Shown here: piece after piece, positions 34,301 through 45,545 of the stretch
Position numbering within the stretch: the stretch's first letter is position 1
Layout of the letters: each line of letters opens with the position of its first letter
Origin: Hydnum rufescens UP504
Lineage: Eukaryota; Basidiomycota; Agaricomycetes; Cantharellales; Hydnaceae
DNA length: 64,000 nucleotides
Direction: 5' to 3'
NCBI GenBank assembly: GCA_014904985.1
Contig: MU128938.1
Coordinates: forward strand, 302,097 to 366,096
Made by a program: the position numbers and the translations under genes
The notes under the pieces: model-generated
The model's input: only the letters and a program-made list of their open reading frames with translations
Told to the model about the DNA's origin: nothing
Databases searched by the model: none

Positions 34301-35059
34301 GCTGTGGGGTTGAGAGGGAAGTGGATCCTTGATTCATAGGTCTCCCATGAAATATTTGGGGCTCACACCCCTTGAAGGACCTGGGGGAGGTGTGTTCCAT
34401 TTGACACTTGGGAAATGATGGGGCTTGCCCTAATTTGGATAATGGGCTTGTATTGGGTTACTCATGAAGAGCAAGCTGAGTGGGGGCATCAGGGCCACTT
34501 TGATTAGGCCTGAATAATAGTCATGGGCTCTGGTGGCTCCCAGGGCAGGTAGGGCAGGCATGTCAGTGATGAGGTTCCATGCCTGGCCTGGAGGTAACCT
34601 CATGTTTTCTGCTACATTCAATTGCACTATGAGATAGCTGGCATGTGGCAAATGACCCTGCACTTGTTGGGTTGGTCCTAAGGCTGGGGCAATCCTGTTT
34701 GATTATTTTTGGATTGTCTGGCCTAATACAGCCCCCATTTCCCATGCTCCTGCAGGCTCCCTACTTGATCCCAGCAGTCATGGCTTTGATGGGGTCCAGA
34801 GGGTATTCTTTAACCCTTCCTCAAGAGTGGAGATTCACTGGGACAGGACCTCAAAGCAATTCTTGGGATTTGGGGTGACAGGGATGCTCTCTTGGGGTCA
34901 TTGATCCTCAAGGGGAATGTCTTGCCAAATGGCTGGTGATGCTTCCAAATCAATAGATGAAGCCTGGAGCATGGAGGAACTTCCTTGTAAGCCCTGCCTG
35001 GATGACTGGGCAGGCCAGGCAGGCAAATCTACTATTGAGCCAGTGCCTGCTCTTGGACT

Positions 35060-35967
35060 TCATGAGAAGTCATGATTCATGTTTCTGCTGGGCTCCTGGA
35101 GTTCATCTGGGGGGAGGAATAGCCCCAAGCCATGGGGATCTGTGTTTACACAGGGGAGGGGCTGAACTCTGAGGGCATCTTCCAGCTTAGCATTGTAGTA
35201 TGTGTACTTCAGGGCTTGGCTGCCTGAGAAGGGGTACCTTGTGGCCTGGCTGATAGGGTGAGTGCCATTTAGATCAGCTTCAATTGCTTCCCATCCCACA
35301 GTGAGGGCCTGACAAGCCACATTCTTGGTAGGGAGACATGATCAAGCCACACTTTATGCAGACAGTCCTTCAATTCAGGTGTAGGGGGAAGGGAGTCCTC
35401 CATAGCCATAGGAGTTGATAAGGTTTCCCCCTGATGCAGCTTTCTGAGCTTGGTGAGTCTCTCAAATGTTAAGTTGACTTGCAATTTTAACAGCCTATCA
35501 GCCATCATGAGCTCCTTGAGTTGATTGGACATCCACAATTGCTCTGTTAATTTGGAGTCATGATCTATTACAAAATGATGTGGCTCCTCCCCCACTATCC
35601 CTATGACATCCATAATGATGTGCTGCAGCCTCTCCAGGGCTGTCTGGATTGTGATAATGAGTTCCCTGTCCACGAACCATCTCTGCTGCTCTTCATCAAA
35701 CAGGAAGTAGGCAGTGTAGTACTGCACTGGAGTGAATTTCATCCATACCATCAAGAATTGGTACATGGTGACAGGGGCCACAGAGAAAGGGTCCATATAG
35801 TTGCCTACCAGCTTGTCTAATCTATGCATGATTTCAAGGTAACATTCTAGAGAACAGAGACAAGGGGGAATGGTGATGCATTCATGTGTGGTGGGGTGAT
35901 ACAGAATGTCATAATGCTGAGATGAAGGGACATGATGCAGGACTGCATCATTAGCATTGGGTTTCAA
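35060..35967 (-). CDS. Unknown ORFs upstream of the second gag
   Basis: A 232-codon frame (35967-35269) and an overlapping shifted one (35320-35060). The first begins ATG..PNANDAVLHHVPSSQHYDIL, includes a helical segment (ELIITIQTALERLQHIIMDV) and a stretch rich in Leu and Lys. The position corresponds to the N-terminal region of the first element's polyprotein, but I see no sequence match by eye. No domain recognised. Confidence 0.4.
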
Positions 35968-35999
35968 AGGTCAACCCCATTTACTCATATCTCATGGGG

Positions 36000-36640
36000 T
36001 GGATTAGAGTGAGCAGGACAGGGAATCTGGTGATGGCAAAGGGTTGGTTGGTTCAACCACCTCATCAGCTAGAGGGAACCAATGTAATAACATGGTCCTC
36101 AACTTCAAGGGGCTGCTGTATTTGTTGTCATTAGATGAGGTGGATTCAAGAGACCTGTGAACAGAAGTGGGAAAGTAATCCAACTGCTCTAAGCACTGGC
36201 TTCACTTCAGACAGGGGAGAAGCAAGAGGGGAGGGAGGAATGGGCAAGGGAGAATAGTAGTAGCTGGCCAAAGGGCTCAGCTACTATCTAGGGGGGCAAA
36301 GGGATAGTTAGATAGTACACTAAAGAAGTGTACTTACTTAGTAGAGTCATGCTTGTACATGACTCTCCATGTCCATCTCTGCCCCATGCTCTATGGTGAC
36401 AGTTCACATGTCTTGAGGTGTTGAGGTCATGGCATGGTCCTATTGATGTGGCTATGGCATAGCTGTGTTGGTTTCACAGTTTGTGTGTGAGCTACAAAGT
36501 CTGGGAAAAAGAATAGTTTGATTCTGGCACCACTGGGACTTAGAATCCTCATGGCCATGCTATTACATAAGGTACAAATGGGATGTTACAAGTATATACC
36601 TTAAGAAATATGGCTCTATATTACAATTACTCTTTCTAAT
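36000..36640. other. Stretch without a supported gene
   Basis: Purine-rich and CpG-poor. The 5' LTR of the second Ty3-like element would be expected here, but I could not recognise it. TACTATCTA..TAGATAGTA gives a weak inverted repeat near 36285-36330. Confidence 0.45.
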
Positions 36641-37042
36641 ATTACAGTCATAAATCCATACTGTACACAATTCTCACCACATGAGAATGGGATACCCTGG
36701 GCATTCAAGACCTCTTCAAGCTCAGCCATAAATGTGTCATTATTAGTAGAGTTATCTAGTGTCCACCATCCAATCTATGATCCTTGAGTTCAGTGGCTGG
36801 TGCATCCAAAACAGAGTTTTGAGATGAGTGGCCTCCCATACCTTGTTCATGGCATTGGCACACTCAAGGAATTCCTTAGCAGCTTGACATATGGCTTTTC
36901 CAGTATGACTCCCAGGCAGACAACAGAAAGCAATAAGATCAGCACAGAGATGTAGTGACCCATCTTCCAGTCTTTGTATCCAGTGAGCAATTACAGCAAG
37001 AAATGGTCACAGTTGGCAATCAGACCATATATTGGCTGTGAA

Positions 37043-38411
37043 TATGGTTGCCAAAGTCAGGTTCAGGTCAGGTTTTGCCCCATTTGGGCAAAACCTGAAC
37101 TTAACCAAAACCTGAATCTCCTCAATTGGCAAAACCTGAACCTAACCTGAAGAAAACCTATCTTAGGTTAGGTTCAGATCAGGTTCAGGTTTAACCCAGG
37201 TTCAAACCTGAAATCATGAGCCCCTTCAGACATGAGAAATATCTGAGCTGAACACTGATTTTAACCATAATCCAGAATGAGTCATCAATTCTGGCTATGG
37301 TTGCCATGGTCAGGTTTTGGTCAGGTTTTGCCCAATTGGGCAAAACCTAAACCTGACCAGGTTCCAAAATCACCCATGAGGGCAAAACCTGAATCTGACC
37401 TGAGGCTCAGTCTCATTCAGGTCAGGTTCAGGTTTAAACCTGGTTTAAACCTGAAACCTGAGGTATGAGGGAAGCCAGCATTTTCAGGGGGTACTACAGA
37501 ATATCTAGACCCCCTGCTCACATCTCTGCCTCTGCTACTCCCTTTACATCCTGCTTTAGATCCACACCTCCTTCCTAGCCCCCTTTCACTTCAATTTACT
37601 GCTCACACATCTTCTGGAGATGGTATTTAGTCACTACATTCTGTCATGTGACTTATGACCTGCACCAATTACCTCATTTGATGGCCAAGTCATGGGACTT
37701 CTGACTCCAGAACTATAGTCACATCTGTAAATTGCCAGATTTGGTGCCAGAATAGTGGTCAATTTACATGGAGTGGAACCTACACCCTACCTTTCAGGTT
37801 CAGGTTTAAACCTGGTTTCAGACCAGTTTTTGGATTCAGGGCAAGGGCAAAACCTGAACCTGACCTGAAGAAAACTAAATGAAACCTGACCCCAATGGAA
37901 CCAGACCTGGGTCAGGTTCAGGTTTAAACTCAGGTTTCACAGGTTTAAACCTGAACTGCAGCATCCATAAAATTTTGGCAAGTTCCAGAGTTATGTAAGC
38001 AGGTTCCTTGGTGGAGAAATAGGTTACTTTGAACTGAAGTTAACCTCATGCAAAGTTTATATTGACTATACATAGTCTATGTATAGTCAATATAAACTTT
38101 CCATGAGGTTAACTTCAGTTCAAAGTAACCTATTTCTCCACCAAGGAACCTGCTTACATAACTCTGGAACTTGCTAGAATTGATGACTCATTCTGGTTAA
38201 AATCAGTGTTCAGCTCAGATATTTCTCATGTCTGAAGGGGCTCATGATTTCAGGTTTGAACCTGGGTTAAACCTGAACCTGACCTGAACCTGAAAACATG
38301 GGGGAAAAACCTGAAATCACCCATGAGGGCAAAAACCTGAACCTGACCACAGGTCAGGTTCAGGTTCAAACTCAGGTTTCCAGGGTTTGTAACCTGACTT
38401 CAGCAACCATA
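37043..38411. mobile_element. Fold-back element, family F2, copy 1, with nested M1 MITE
   Basis: Ends TATGGTTGCC/CAGCAACCATA. Perfect 8-bp duplication GCTGTGAA (37035-37042 and 38412-38419). Arms meet near 38070 at AAGTTTATATTGACTATACA/TGTATAGTCAATATAAACTT. It inserts in the hAT transposase gene, and removal restores the local sequence. An M1 MITE lies in its left arm. Confidence 0.9.
37296..37971 (+). mobile_element. hAT-like MITE, family M1, copy 3, nested in F2
   Basis: Starts TATGGTTGCC and ends GCATCCATA(AA). The flanks ATTCTGGC (37288-37295) and ATTTTGGC (37972-37979) form an 8-bp duplication with one C/T change. The other F2 arm shows the uninterrupted sequence. Confidence 0.85.
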
Positions 38412-38419
38412 GCTGTGAA

Positions 38420-39465
38420 GGAAACCTTCCCCAGTGAATCCTTTGTGTACCATCAGCAAATTCAGATTGTGTTTTGTTGCATCAGTTCTATGTGGGTCTT
38501 ACTTCTAATTCCCTTGTAAGCTTAAGGAATTCCTCATGTCACATTGTAAGGATGGACATTCTAATTTTGGTACAGCCTGGGATATCATCATTGGTAAGGT
38601 ATTCTTGTAAGTAGAGAAGTAGGTTTCAAAATTCTGGACACTTGATGGCATTCATGGCCTAGGAATTTAACATAGATCAGATGCTGCCATGGGTGAGGCA
38701 TGCCATAAAACCATGCACCTGGTCATTGGCCACAATCCACTGAGTAATGTGGTGAGTAAGGCCACTAACACTGAACTCAACATTTTGAGTCATGGCAGAT
38801 CCTTTTTCTTTGTCTGAGTAGGCATGTTCTCACAGAGAGATGCAATCACAATTGGCCACTTCATCATCTTGCATTTATCAACATATGCCTCTGAATGATA
38901 CCACTCCATGTGCAAATGGAGAGTAGTATTGCTAGACTGACAGTACCTCCAGGTGTGGCCCTTGAGACTTGGATGGGAGGAATTTTCATCATAGAGTTGC
39001 CTGGGTTGTATTACTTCAGTGCTTAGAGGTGGCCTTGTAGGGATGCCTCATCATACCTGCACAATTGGCACTCAGAGCCTATTCCACCTTTCTTGTGATG
39101 GAACTCTTGAAAGAAATATTATACATCATGTGCAGAGCAGAATTTCTTCTCTTTTTTGTAGACAATAGGTGTGCCCTGAGGCATGGATGCACTCAAGGGG
39201 TGGGCTGGGGTCACTGGGATAATATCTTGAGGTTGCAGATTGGATGAACCTGGGGATGTTGTCAATAGACTAGGGTTGATAGCAACAAACTTAGCATGCT
39301 TCTCAGGAGTGCTTGCTCCATCATGAGCTCACTTTTTGAGCATATAGGTAGGTTGGGGAAGAGAAATGGTGAAAATTGATTTTTTTCCATCAGTATTTTG
39401 GTGACCCCCAACCAGTAAACCATTAATTGAATAAGTAAACCACCACTGCAGCTTTAGTAGCTTTA
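38420..39465. other. Upstream part of the hAT gene and its 5' flank
   Basis: Holds the N-terminal transposase blocks described at 36650-39330. The last ~130 bp (39330-39465) is unassigned. Confidence 0.45.
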
Positions 39466-40116
39466 GGGCCCCTTCGGCTGCACGAGAAACGTTTCTGAAG
39501 ACTGTTTCTGCAAGGTGTTTCTGAAAGTGTTTCTGCAATTTAGAAATACCTATTTACTTCTGACAGTTGGTCTAATACCCGGGCTAACCAGAATTCACAT
39601 GCTGGCCCATTTTGGGAACATCCGGAAGCAAGACCAGAAATTCGGTGCCGCAACTCAACGCTGGCCCAGGTGAGGGGGTGCATAAGCCTGTTTAGGCCCA
39701 TACAATGCACAGAAGTAGACTCTTAGTTATATTTTAAGCTTACTCAAGAAGTCCCAGGTGATTTTGAAGAAGATAATCGAAAATTCCCAAAAAGGGAATT
39801 TTCAATTATCTTGTTCAAAATCACCTGGGACTTCTTGAGTAAGCTTAAAATATAACTAAGAGTCTACTTCTGTGCATTGTATGGGCCTAAACAGGCTTAT
39901 ACACCCCCTCACCTGGGCCAGCGTTGAGTTGCAGCACCGAATTTCTGGTCTTGCTTCCGGATGTTCCCAAAATGGGCCAGCACGTGAATTCTAGTTAGCC
40001 CGGGTAATAGACCAACTGTCGGAAGTAAATAGGTATTTCTAAATTGCAGAAACACTTTCAGAAACACCCTGCAGAAACAGTCTTCAGAAACATTTCTCGT
40101 GCAGCCGAAGGGGCCC
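39466..40116. mobile_element. Harbinger/Tourist-like fold-back element
   Basis: 651 bp. Long inverted arms starting GGGCCCCTTCGGCTGCACG and ending in the complement, centre near 39790 (GGGAATTTTC..). Flanking TTA on both sides (39463-39465 and 40117-40119). A 3-bp TTA duplication and GGGCC ends are typical of PIF/Harbinger MITEs. No ORF. It keeps several CpGs, so it looks younger than its flanks. Confidence 0.85.
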
Positions 40117-40119
40117 TTA

Positions 40120-40674
40120 TATTAATTAACAGGGGATCTGCATTGGATAGTATATACTGTATACTACTGTCCATATTATGCTATCTGTGTGCAACTTGAG
40201 TTGACCTAAACTGATGTCTGCGACTTGACTTGCAACTTGAGTCAACTTGAGTCCCAAGTTGTGGCAACACTATTCTGAGGTGGCCAACATTGAGACTTAT
40301 ATTTTTTTATTACTCAGAATGAGAAAAGAAGTGTTTTACCTCATCACACTTTTGAATTACAAAGCTCCACAACTGGGAAATTTATTCAAAATTGGAGCAG
40401 ATCAAGTTCATGTTGGAATCTGGATCTGATGGGCAGAGTTAATGGTTATGGATGGATGACCCCCATTTAGTAACACAGACTGAATCAAGCACACCTACAG
40501 TATTTGGAAGGGACCTGTCAGTGTCTCCTGAGACCACAATGGGCTTCCTGTGCTTGCCTCCTTGGGTGTCACCTTATTTCCCTTCTTTCTTTTTTCTTCA
40601 AGTTTCCTTACTCTTTTGTACCACATGTAATTCTCTCCTATTTTGTAGGCCATAAATTGGCTGGTCATATAAAT
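40120..40674. other. Stretch without a supported gene
   Basis: Contains three to four close copies of CAACTTGAGTYRACYT near 40190-40255. No coding evidence. Confidence 0.5.
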
Positions 40675-41933
40675 TATGGTTGCTGAAGTTAGGTTACAAA
40701 CCCTGGAAACCTGAGTTTGAACCTGAACCTGACCACAGGTCAGGTTCAGGTTAAGTTCAGGTTTTGGGCCTCCAGGTTTTCAGGTTAGGTTCAGGTTTAA
40801 CCCAGGTTCAAACCTGAAATCATGAGCCCCTTCAGACATGAGAAATATCTGAGATGAACACTAATTTTAACCATAATCCAGAATGAGTCATCAATTATGC
40901 CAAGTTCCAGAGTTATGTAAGCAGGTTCCTTGGTGGAGAAATATGTTACTTTGAAGTGAAGTTAAACATAAAACCTCATGTGAAGTTTATATTGACTATA
41001 TAGTCTATGTATAGTCAATATAAACTTTGCATGAGGTTTTATGTTTAACTTCACTTTGAAGTATGGATGCTGCAGTTCAGGTTTAAACCTGTGAAACCTG
41101 AGTTTAAACCTGGACCTGACCCAGGTCAGGTTCAGGTTTTGCCCTTGCCCTGAATCCAAAAACCAGTCTCAAACAGGTTTAAACCTGAACCTGAAAGGTA
41201 GGGTGTAGGTTCCATTCCATGTACATTGACCATTATTTTGGCACCAAATCTGGCAATTTACAGATGTGACTATAGTTCTGGAGTCAGCAGTCACATGACA
41301 GAATCTAGTGACTAAATACCATTTCCAGAAGATGTGTGAGCAGTAAATTGAAGTGAAAGGGGGCTAGGAAGGAGATGTGGATCTAAAGCAGGATGTAAAG
41401 GGAGTGGCAGAGGCAGAGACTTGAGGAGAGGGTGTAGATATTCTGTAGTACCCTCTGAAAATGATGGCTTCTCCCATACCTCAGGTTTCAGGTTTAAACT
41501 GGGTTTAAACCTGAACCTGACCTGAATGGAACCAAACCTCAGGTCAGGTTCAGGTTTTTCCCTCAGGGGTGATTTTGGAACCTGGTCAGGTTTAGGTTTT
41601 TCCCAAATTGGGCAAAACCTGACCAAAACCTGACCATGGCAACCATACTTCAAAGTAACATATTTCTCCACTAAGGAACCTGCCAGAATTGATGACTCAT
41701 TCTGGATTATGGTTAAAATCAGTGTTCAGCTCAGATATTTCTCATGTCTGAAGGGGCTCATGATTTTAGGTTTGAACCTGGGTTAAACCTGAACCTAACC
41801 TGAACCTAACCTAACATAGGTTTCTTCAGGTCAGGTTCAGGTTTTGCCAATTGAGGAGGTTCAGGTTTTGGTTAAGTTCAGGTTTTGCCCAAATGGGGAA
41901 AAACCTGACCTGAACCTGACTTTGGCAACCATA
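40675..41933. mobile_element. Fold-back element, family F2, copy 2, with nested M1 MITE
   Basis: Same arms as 37043-38411. Flanks ATATAAAT (40667-40674) and ATATGAAT (41934-41941), 8 bp with one transition. Centre near 41002. The M1 copy sits at a different place in the arm than in copy 1, so the two nestings were independent events. Confidence 0.88.
41062..41647 (-). mobile_element. hAT-like MITE, family M1, copy 4, nested in F2
   Basis: Reverse orientation: TATGGATGC..GGCAACCATA. Flanks CTTTGAAG (41054-41061) and CTTCAAAG (41648-41655). Both differ from CTTCGAAG by one CpG transition, one on each strand, so an 8-bp duplication CTTCGAAG is the likely original. Confidence 0.85.
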
Positions 41934-41941
41934 ATATGAAT

Positions 41942-42985
41942 ATCAAGAAGATTTCTCTTTCACCCACCCTCACTCTGGTTGAGCATTTAGGCTCCCCTAT
42001 AAGGATTCATCTGCTCTCATCATTGGTCACTGGAGCAGCATTTCCATATCCACAAGTCCAAAGTAGGACCATTTCCAGCCTTCTGTCTGCTCTGATAAGG
42101 TCTCAAGTCTTGCAGTGCAGAGCTTAAGGACATTGAAAATTTGACCAGAATGTGCCACCATAGTGATCACTTATGAATGACAGCTACCTTACAACAATCT
42201 TGCCTTTAATATAATCATAGGACCAAGGATCCTTGACCTGGTTTTCTGGGTCTTGCTGACCACTGAGTTAGAGCATGTTGCTATGGTCCTCTTGTTCATC
42301 AGGATGATTTGTATGTTCCTTTCTTCCAATTTATGGGGCCATTCACCTGCCATCACCAGAACCACTCTGAAAATGACAGTTGGAAGGCTGATGGCCCCAA
42401 GGAAGTTAGGGCCCTGTCTGAAGTACTTGCCCTTCTGAGATGCTCACCTGTGATCATTGATGCAGTATGCCTGAATCACTGCCTGATCCCTCTCCAAATG
42501 GGGCATTAAACCCATTGTCAATACTATGTTCTTCATGCACCACAATGTTCTGAAGCAGCCTGGTAAGATGACATTAAAGAGCTTGAGATGTTTCCTCAGT
42601 AACTTATTCTGGCCTAAAGGTGGAAAGAAATGGCATGATGCCCCACCTTGGTCAGTCACCTAAGCCTACCCAATTAGGTATCACCTCCAGGGCAGATAAT
42701 GCCTAAGTAGGTCCCATCATTATTCTGGCCAAATTCAGTCTTTCATGGTTTTCACCTCCTGGCCCAAAATTTCCTGAAATGGGCTGAAACTGGGACTTAG
42801 AGAATCTCAGACTTGCAGTGGGCCATATGGGCTTATCAGGGATAATGTGATCCATTTATAATTATTTATAGGCCCCCAGGTCAATGGGTTTTGTTCAGTG
42901 GTCCTGTGTTTCATTACTTGTTTATTTATTTATTTAAAAATTGACAAAAAACATGCCATACAGTGGTGTGTGGGACCAGGCATAG
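41942..42985. other. Stretch without a supported gene
   Basis: CpG-poor, short frames only (up to 81 codons), no domain recognised and no terminal repeats seen. Confidence 0.55.
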
Positions 42986-42989
42986 AAAT

Positions 42990-43475
42990 CAAAAAAAAAA
43001 AAAACTACTTAGTAGCACCACACACCTGTTCTAGCAGGTGTGTGCTACTGTCCATAGAAATCAAAAAAAAAAAAAATCAAAAAAGAGACTATCTAGTAGC
43101 ACCACACCTGCTTGGGTGGGTGTGGTCATCCATACAGATTTAAATATATATATAGTAGCACCTCACACCTGCTTGGGTGGGTGTGTGGTCCTGTCCATAG
43201 AAATTACAAACAAAACACTATCTAGTAGCACCACACACCTGATAGGGCAGTGTGTGGTGCCTTCCCTTGCTTCATTGGGGGTTTGGCCAGTTTTCAAAGG
43301 GGGGGGGGATATCACAGGCAGTATCTATTGTATGATAACCTAGAATTTAAAAAAAAAATAGCTTAGCTTGATGCAGAAAGAGCAGCTCATGCTGCTCTTT
43401 CTGCACCACTTGCTAACCTCAAACAAAAAACAGACTCACCTTTTGTACCACACCCCCCTCAGCAGGTGTGGTACC
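42990..43475 (-). repeat. Paired-hairpin intron-like modules, locus 3
   Basis: Five hairpin A-like copies (near 43018, 43101, 43164, 43229 and 43449), each ACACC-type stem paired with GGTGT. The rightmost is followed on the minus strand by AAAAG|GTGAGT (43439), a hairpin B (43372-43406, TGCAGAAAGAGCAGC paired) and a 3' AG at about 43340, a 100-nt intron-like unit. The other four are spaced 65-85 bp apart with A-rich spacers and GTGCTACTAG..GGACAG on the minus strand. Confidence 0.65.
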
Positions 43476-43670
43476 AGGCATTGCTGCCTTGGGGGCTTGG
43501 ACAGGGGTTCAGCCAGCTCACCAGCCACTGTTTTGGGGGGTGTGCCTTGGTGGTTCACCATTGGGCAGGTTGTTTGGACAGATTGTGGGTGTCCATTGGG
43601 GTGTTGTCATTTTGGGACCTTCAAATTCCCTAGAATAATACCTTATGTCAATAAAAAAGTTTGAAATGAC

Positions 43671-43942
43671 CACCTAGTGCACCCTCAAAACAGGTGGTTT
43701 GAGTCTGAATCCACAACCCACCTAAGAGGTGTTCTCAGTATAGGCAGGTCTAAAACACACCTGAGTAGTATTTTCAGGGGATTTTTTTCTAAGTTCATGA
43801 TATAGACATGTCCAAAATAGTCCCCCACAGCTACCACCCAGGAGGGTTTGTTCACCAGTTGGAGAGTGTTACAGGTCTAGTTTAAGCATGTCTAATAAGA
43901 TATTTTCTGCAGCCTTAGATGTCTATCATCCTTACTCTGTGT
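43671..43942 (+). mobile_element. Half copy of fold-back family F1
   Basis: Starts CACCTAGTGCACCCTCAAAA and follows the left arm of 25962-26931 (AGGTGGTTTGAG, TAGACATGTC, GGAGGGTTTGTTCACC) to about 43942, where it breaks off. The second arm is missing. Confidence 0.8.
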
Positions 43943-44310
43943 TGTAAGCAAGAGAAAAAGGGGGAATCTTGCTACACACAATATGGAATTGAGAACAAAG
44001 AGTGGGGGCTGCAAGATCAATTCAATTGTTCAGGTCCATATGAATGGAGGTCTTTTGGATAGAAGGAAATCCACTGTAAGCAGTAGTAGCCCAAGCATGT
44101 AAAAGGTGAAACTGTGTTACAAATACCACACTCTAAGGTCCTAATCTTAAGGCCCTAGCCAAAGTGTAGTAGGATCAAAGTGTAACAAAGTGCCTCCCAG
44201 ATTCAGGTTGTTGTCATACTTGGACCAAGTGGAGTTGGCAGGTTAGGAGCAGGATGGGGGGGAATAGGAGAAGGAGAAAGGATAATCACACCACCCTTAG
44301 CACTAGACTA
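43943..44310. other. Stretch without a supported gene
   Basis: Begins TGTTGTAAGCAAGAG, where the F1 half-copy stops abruptly. This may be the edge of another insertion, but I cannot identify it. Confidence 0.4.
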
Positions 44311-44314
44311 TTAC

Positions 44315-44485
44315 TATATATAAAAATATTACATAAGCATTATGTAATACAATTACATGATTGATTACATAAGATTTCCATATATGGCAATATCCCAGTG
44401 AATAATATCACCATATATGGAAATATTACATAATCATTTATGTAATAATATTATGTAATCTTACCATATATGGTGTATTCCCAAT
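44315..44485. repeat. AT-rich palindromic block
   Basis: Repeated ATTACATAA/TTATGTAAT and CCATATATGG words in both orientations give several overlapping inverted repeats. No coding content. Confidence 0.7.
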
Positions 44486-44511
44486 ATAGTAGCAATGTTG
44501 AGGGTTGTTCA

Positions 44512-44742
44512 TCCAACTCATGAGTCTGGGGGTCCAACTCATGAGCCTGATGGCCTGACTCATGAGTCTGAGGGCCCAATTCATGAGTCTGAGGGCCCAA
44601 TTCATGAGTCTGAGGGCCCAATTCATGAGTCTGATGGCCCAATTCATGAGTCTGATGGCCCAACTCATGAGTCTGAGGGTCCAATTCATGAGTCTGATGG
44701 CCCAACTCATAAGTCTGAGGGTCCAACTCATGAGCCTTGACA
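44512..44742 (+). repeat. 21-bp minisatellite
   Basis: About eleven copies of CATGAGTCTGAGGGCCCAAT(T). The unit is a multiple of three and holds no stop, so frames on both strands are open (peptides like THESEGP or HELGPQT). This is open by construction and is no evidence of a gene. Confidence 0.92.
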
Positions 44743-44759
44743 ATGCTCCCCATGCTCTT

Positions 44760-45540
44760 CCCCCTCAAATATTATCCTATAGCCAAACATTCTACAAGTA
44801 CTGTGGCAGTGTGTAGTCTAGGATTGCATGTGCATTGACTAGGACAGATATCTTACCTGGAATATCATAGCAATGGAATCATATCTGAGGAATCCTGAGG
44901 CCAGGGTGGGGAAAAAACAGCTTAAAAAGATAATCATCTGGAAGCAGTATTGCCACAAGTCAATTTGAGCCAGCAGAAGCCATCTGGGGGTGAAGTGGAA
45001 GCAAATGTTGTTTATGTACTGTGATGTTTTCAAACTCTGCTCTCTTCATCCAACTTCCTTCATCCTTGTTCCTCCTCCTTTACCTCCTCATCACTGTGCC
45101 TCCATCCCATTCTCTTCCTTGTTCTCAGTCTTGGTTCCACATATAGGACTGGCACATGTTAAATCCTGGTGATTGGGGGGATGATGGATGGATGCCACAG
45201 TATGTATGGCACATGTCTATCTCTTAACAGATTTTCTGACCAGTTGCTTGTGTGCAGAATAACATGTACTGGATATGTATGTATATTTTGTATCTGTCCT
45301 TGGTGCTGAACTGACTTGCTGCATTTTAGGTGTGTATTGGGTGTCTACTCTGGTAAGTCTCATCCATGTTCAAATATTTAAACACTAGACACTGAAATCC
45401 ATGCTTCCCATACACAGTTTTGTCTTTTATGCTGGAGATTGTTTTGCAACAACAGTTTTATGAGAATGGGATGGCCTTACACATAGTCTTTTTTCTGTCA
45501 ACTTTTCACCTGATAGACTCTAAATATAGCTAGTTTTATC
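44760..45540. other. Stretch without a supported gene
   Basis: Short frames only. It could hold 5' exons of the 45546 ORF, which lacks a convincing start. Confidence 0.4.
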
Positions 45541-45545
45541 TCTGT

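Larger units (their letters stand above)
36650..39330 (-). pseudogene. hAT-type transposase gene, split by a fold-back element
   Basis: Upstream part (39330-38420): a BED-finger-like C..(TLHLHMEWYH) block near 38870-38890, then GLTHHITQWIVANDQ (near 38735) and LTNDDIPGCTKI (near 38590). Downstream part (37034-36650): LIAFCCLPGSHTGKAI (near 36930) and WTLDNSTNNDTFMAELEEVL (near 36755), the core block with a catalytic Asp. This order matches fungal hAT transposases. Several stops and gaps, and the 37043-38411 insertion, make it inactive. I did not find the C-terminal dimerisation region. Confidence 0.75.

Noticed and set aside
33999..34313. Collagen-like GGPGGPGGP ORF on the plus strand
   Set aside because: Antisense of the proline/glycine-rich gag head, which has the better supported frame.
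44438..44816. Long open frames on both strands
   Set aside because: A stop-free 21-bp tandem repeat opens several frames by construction.
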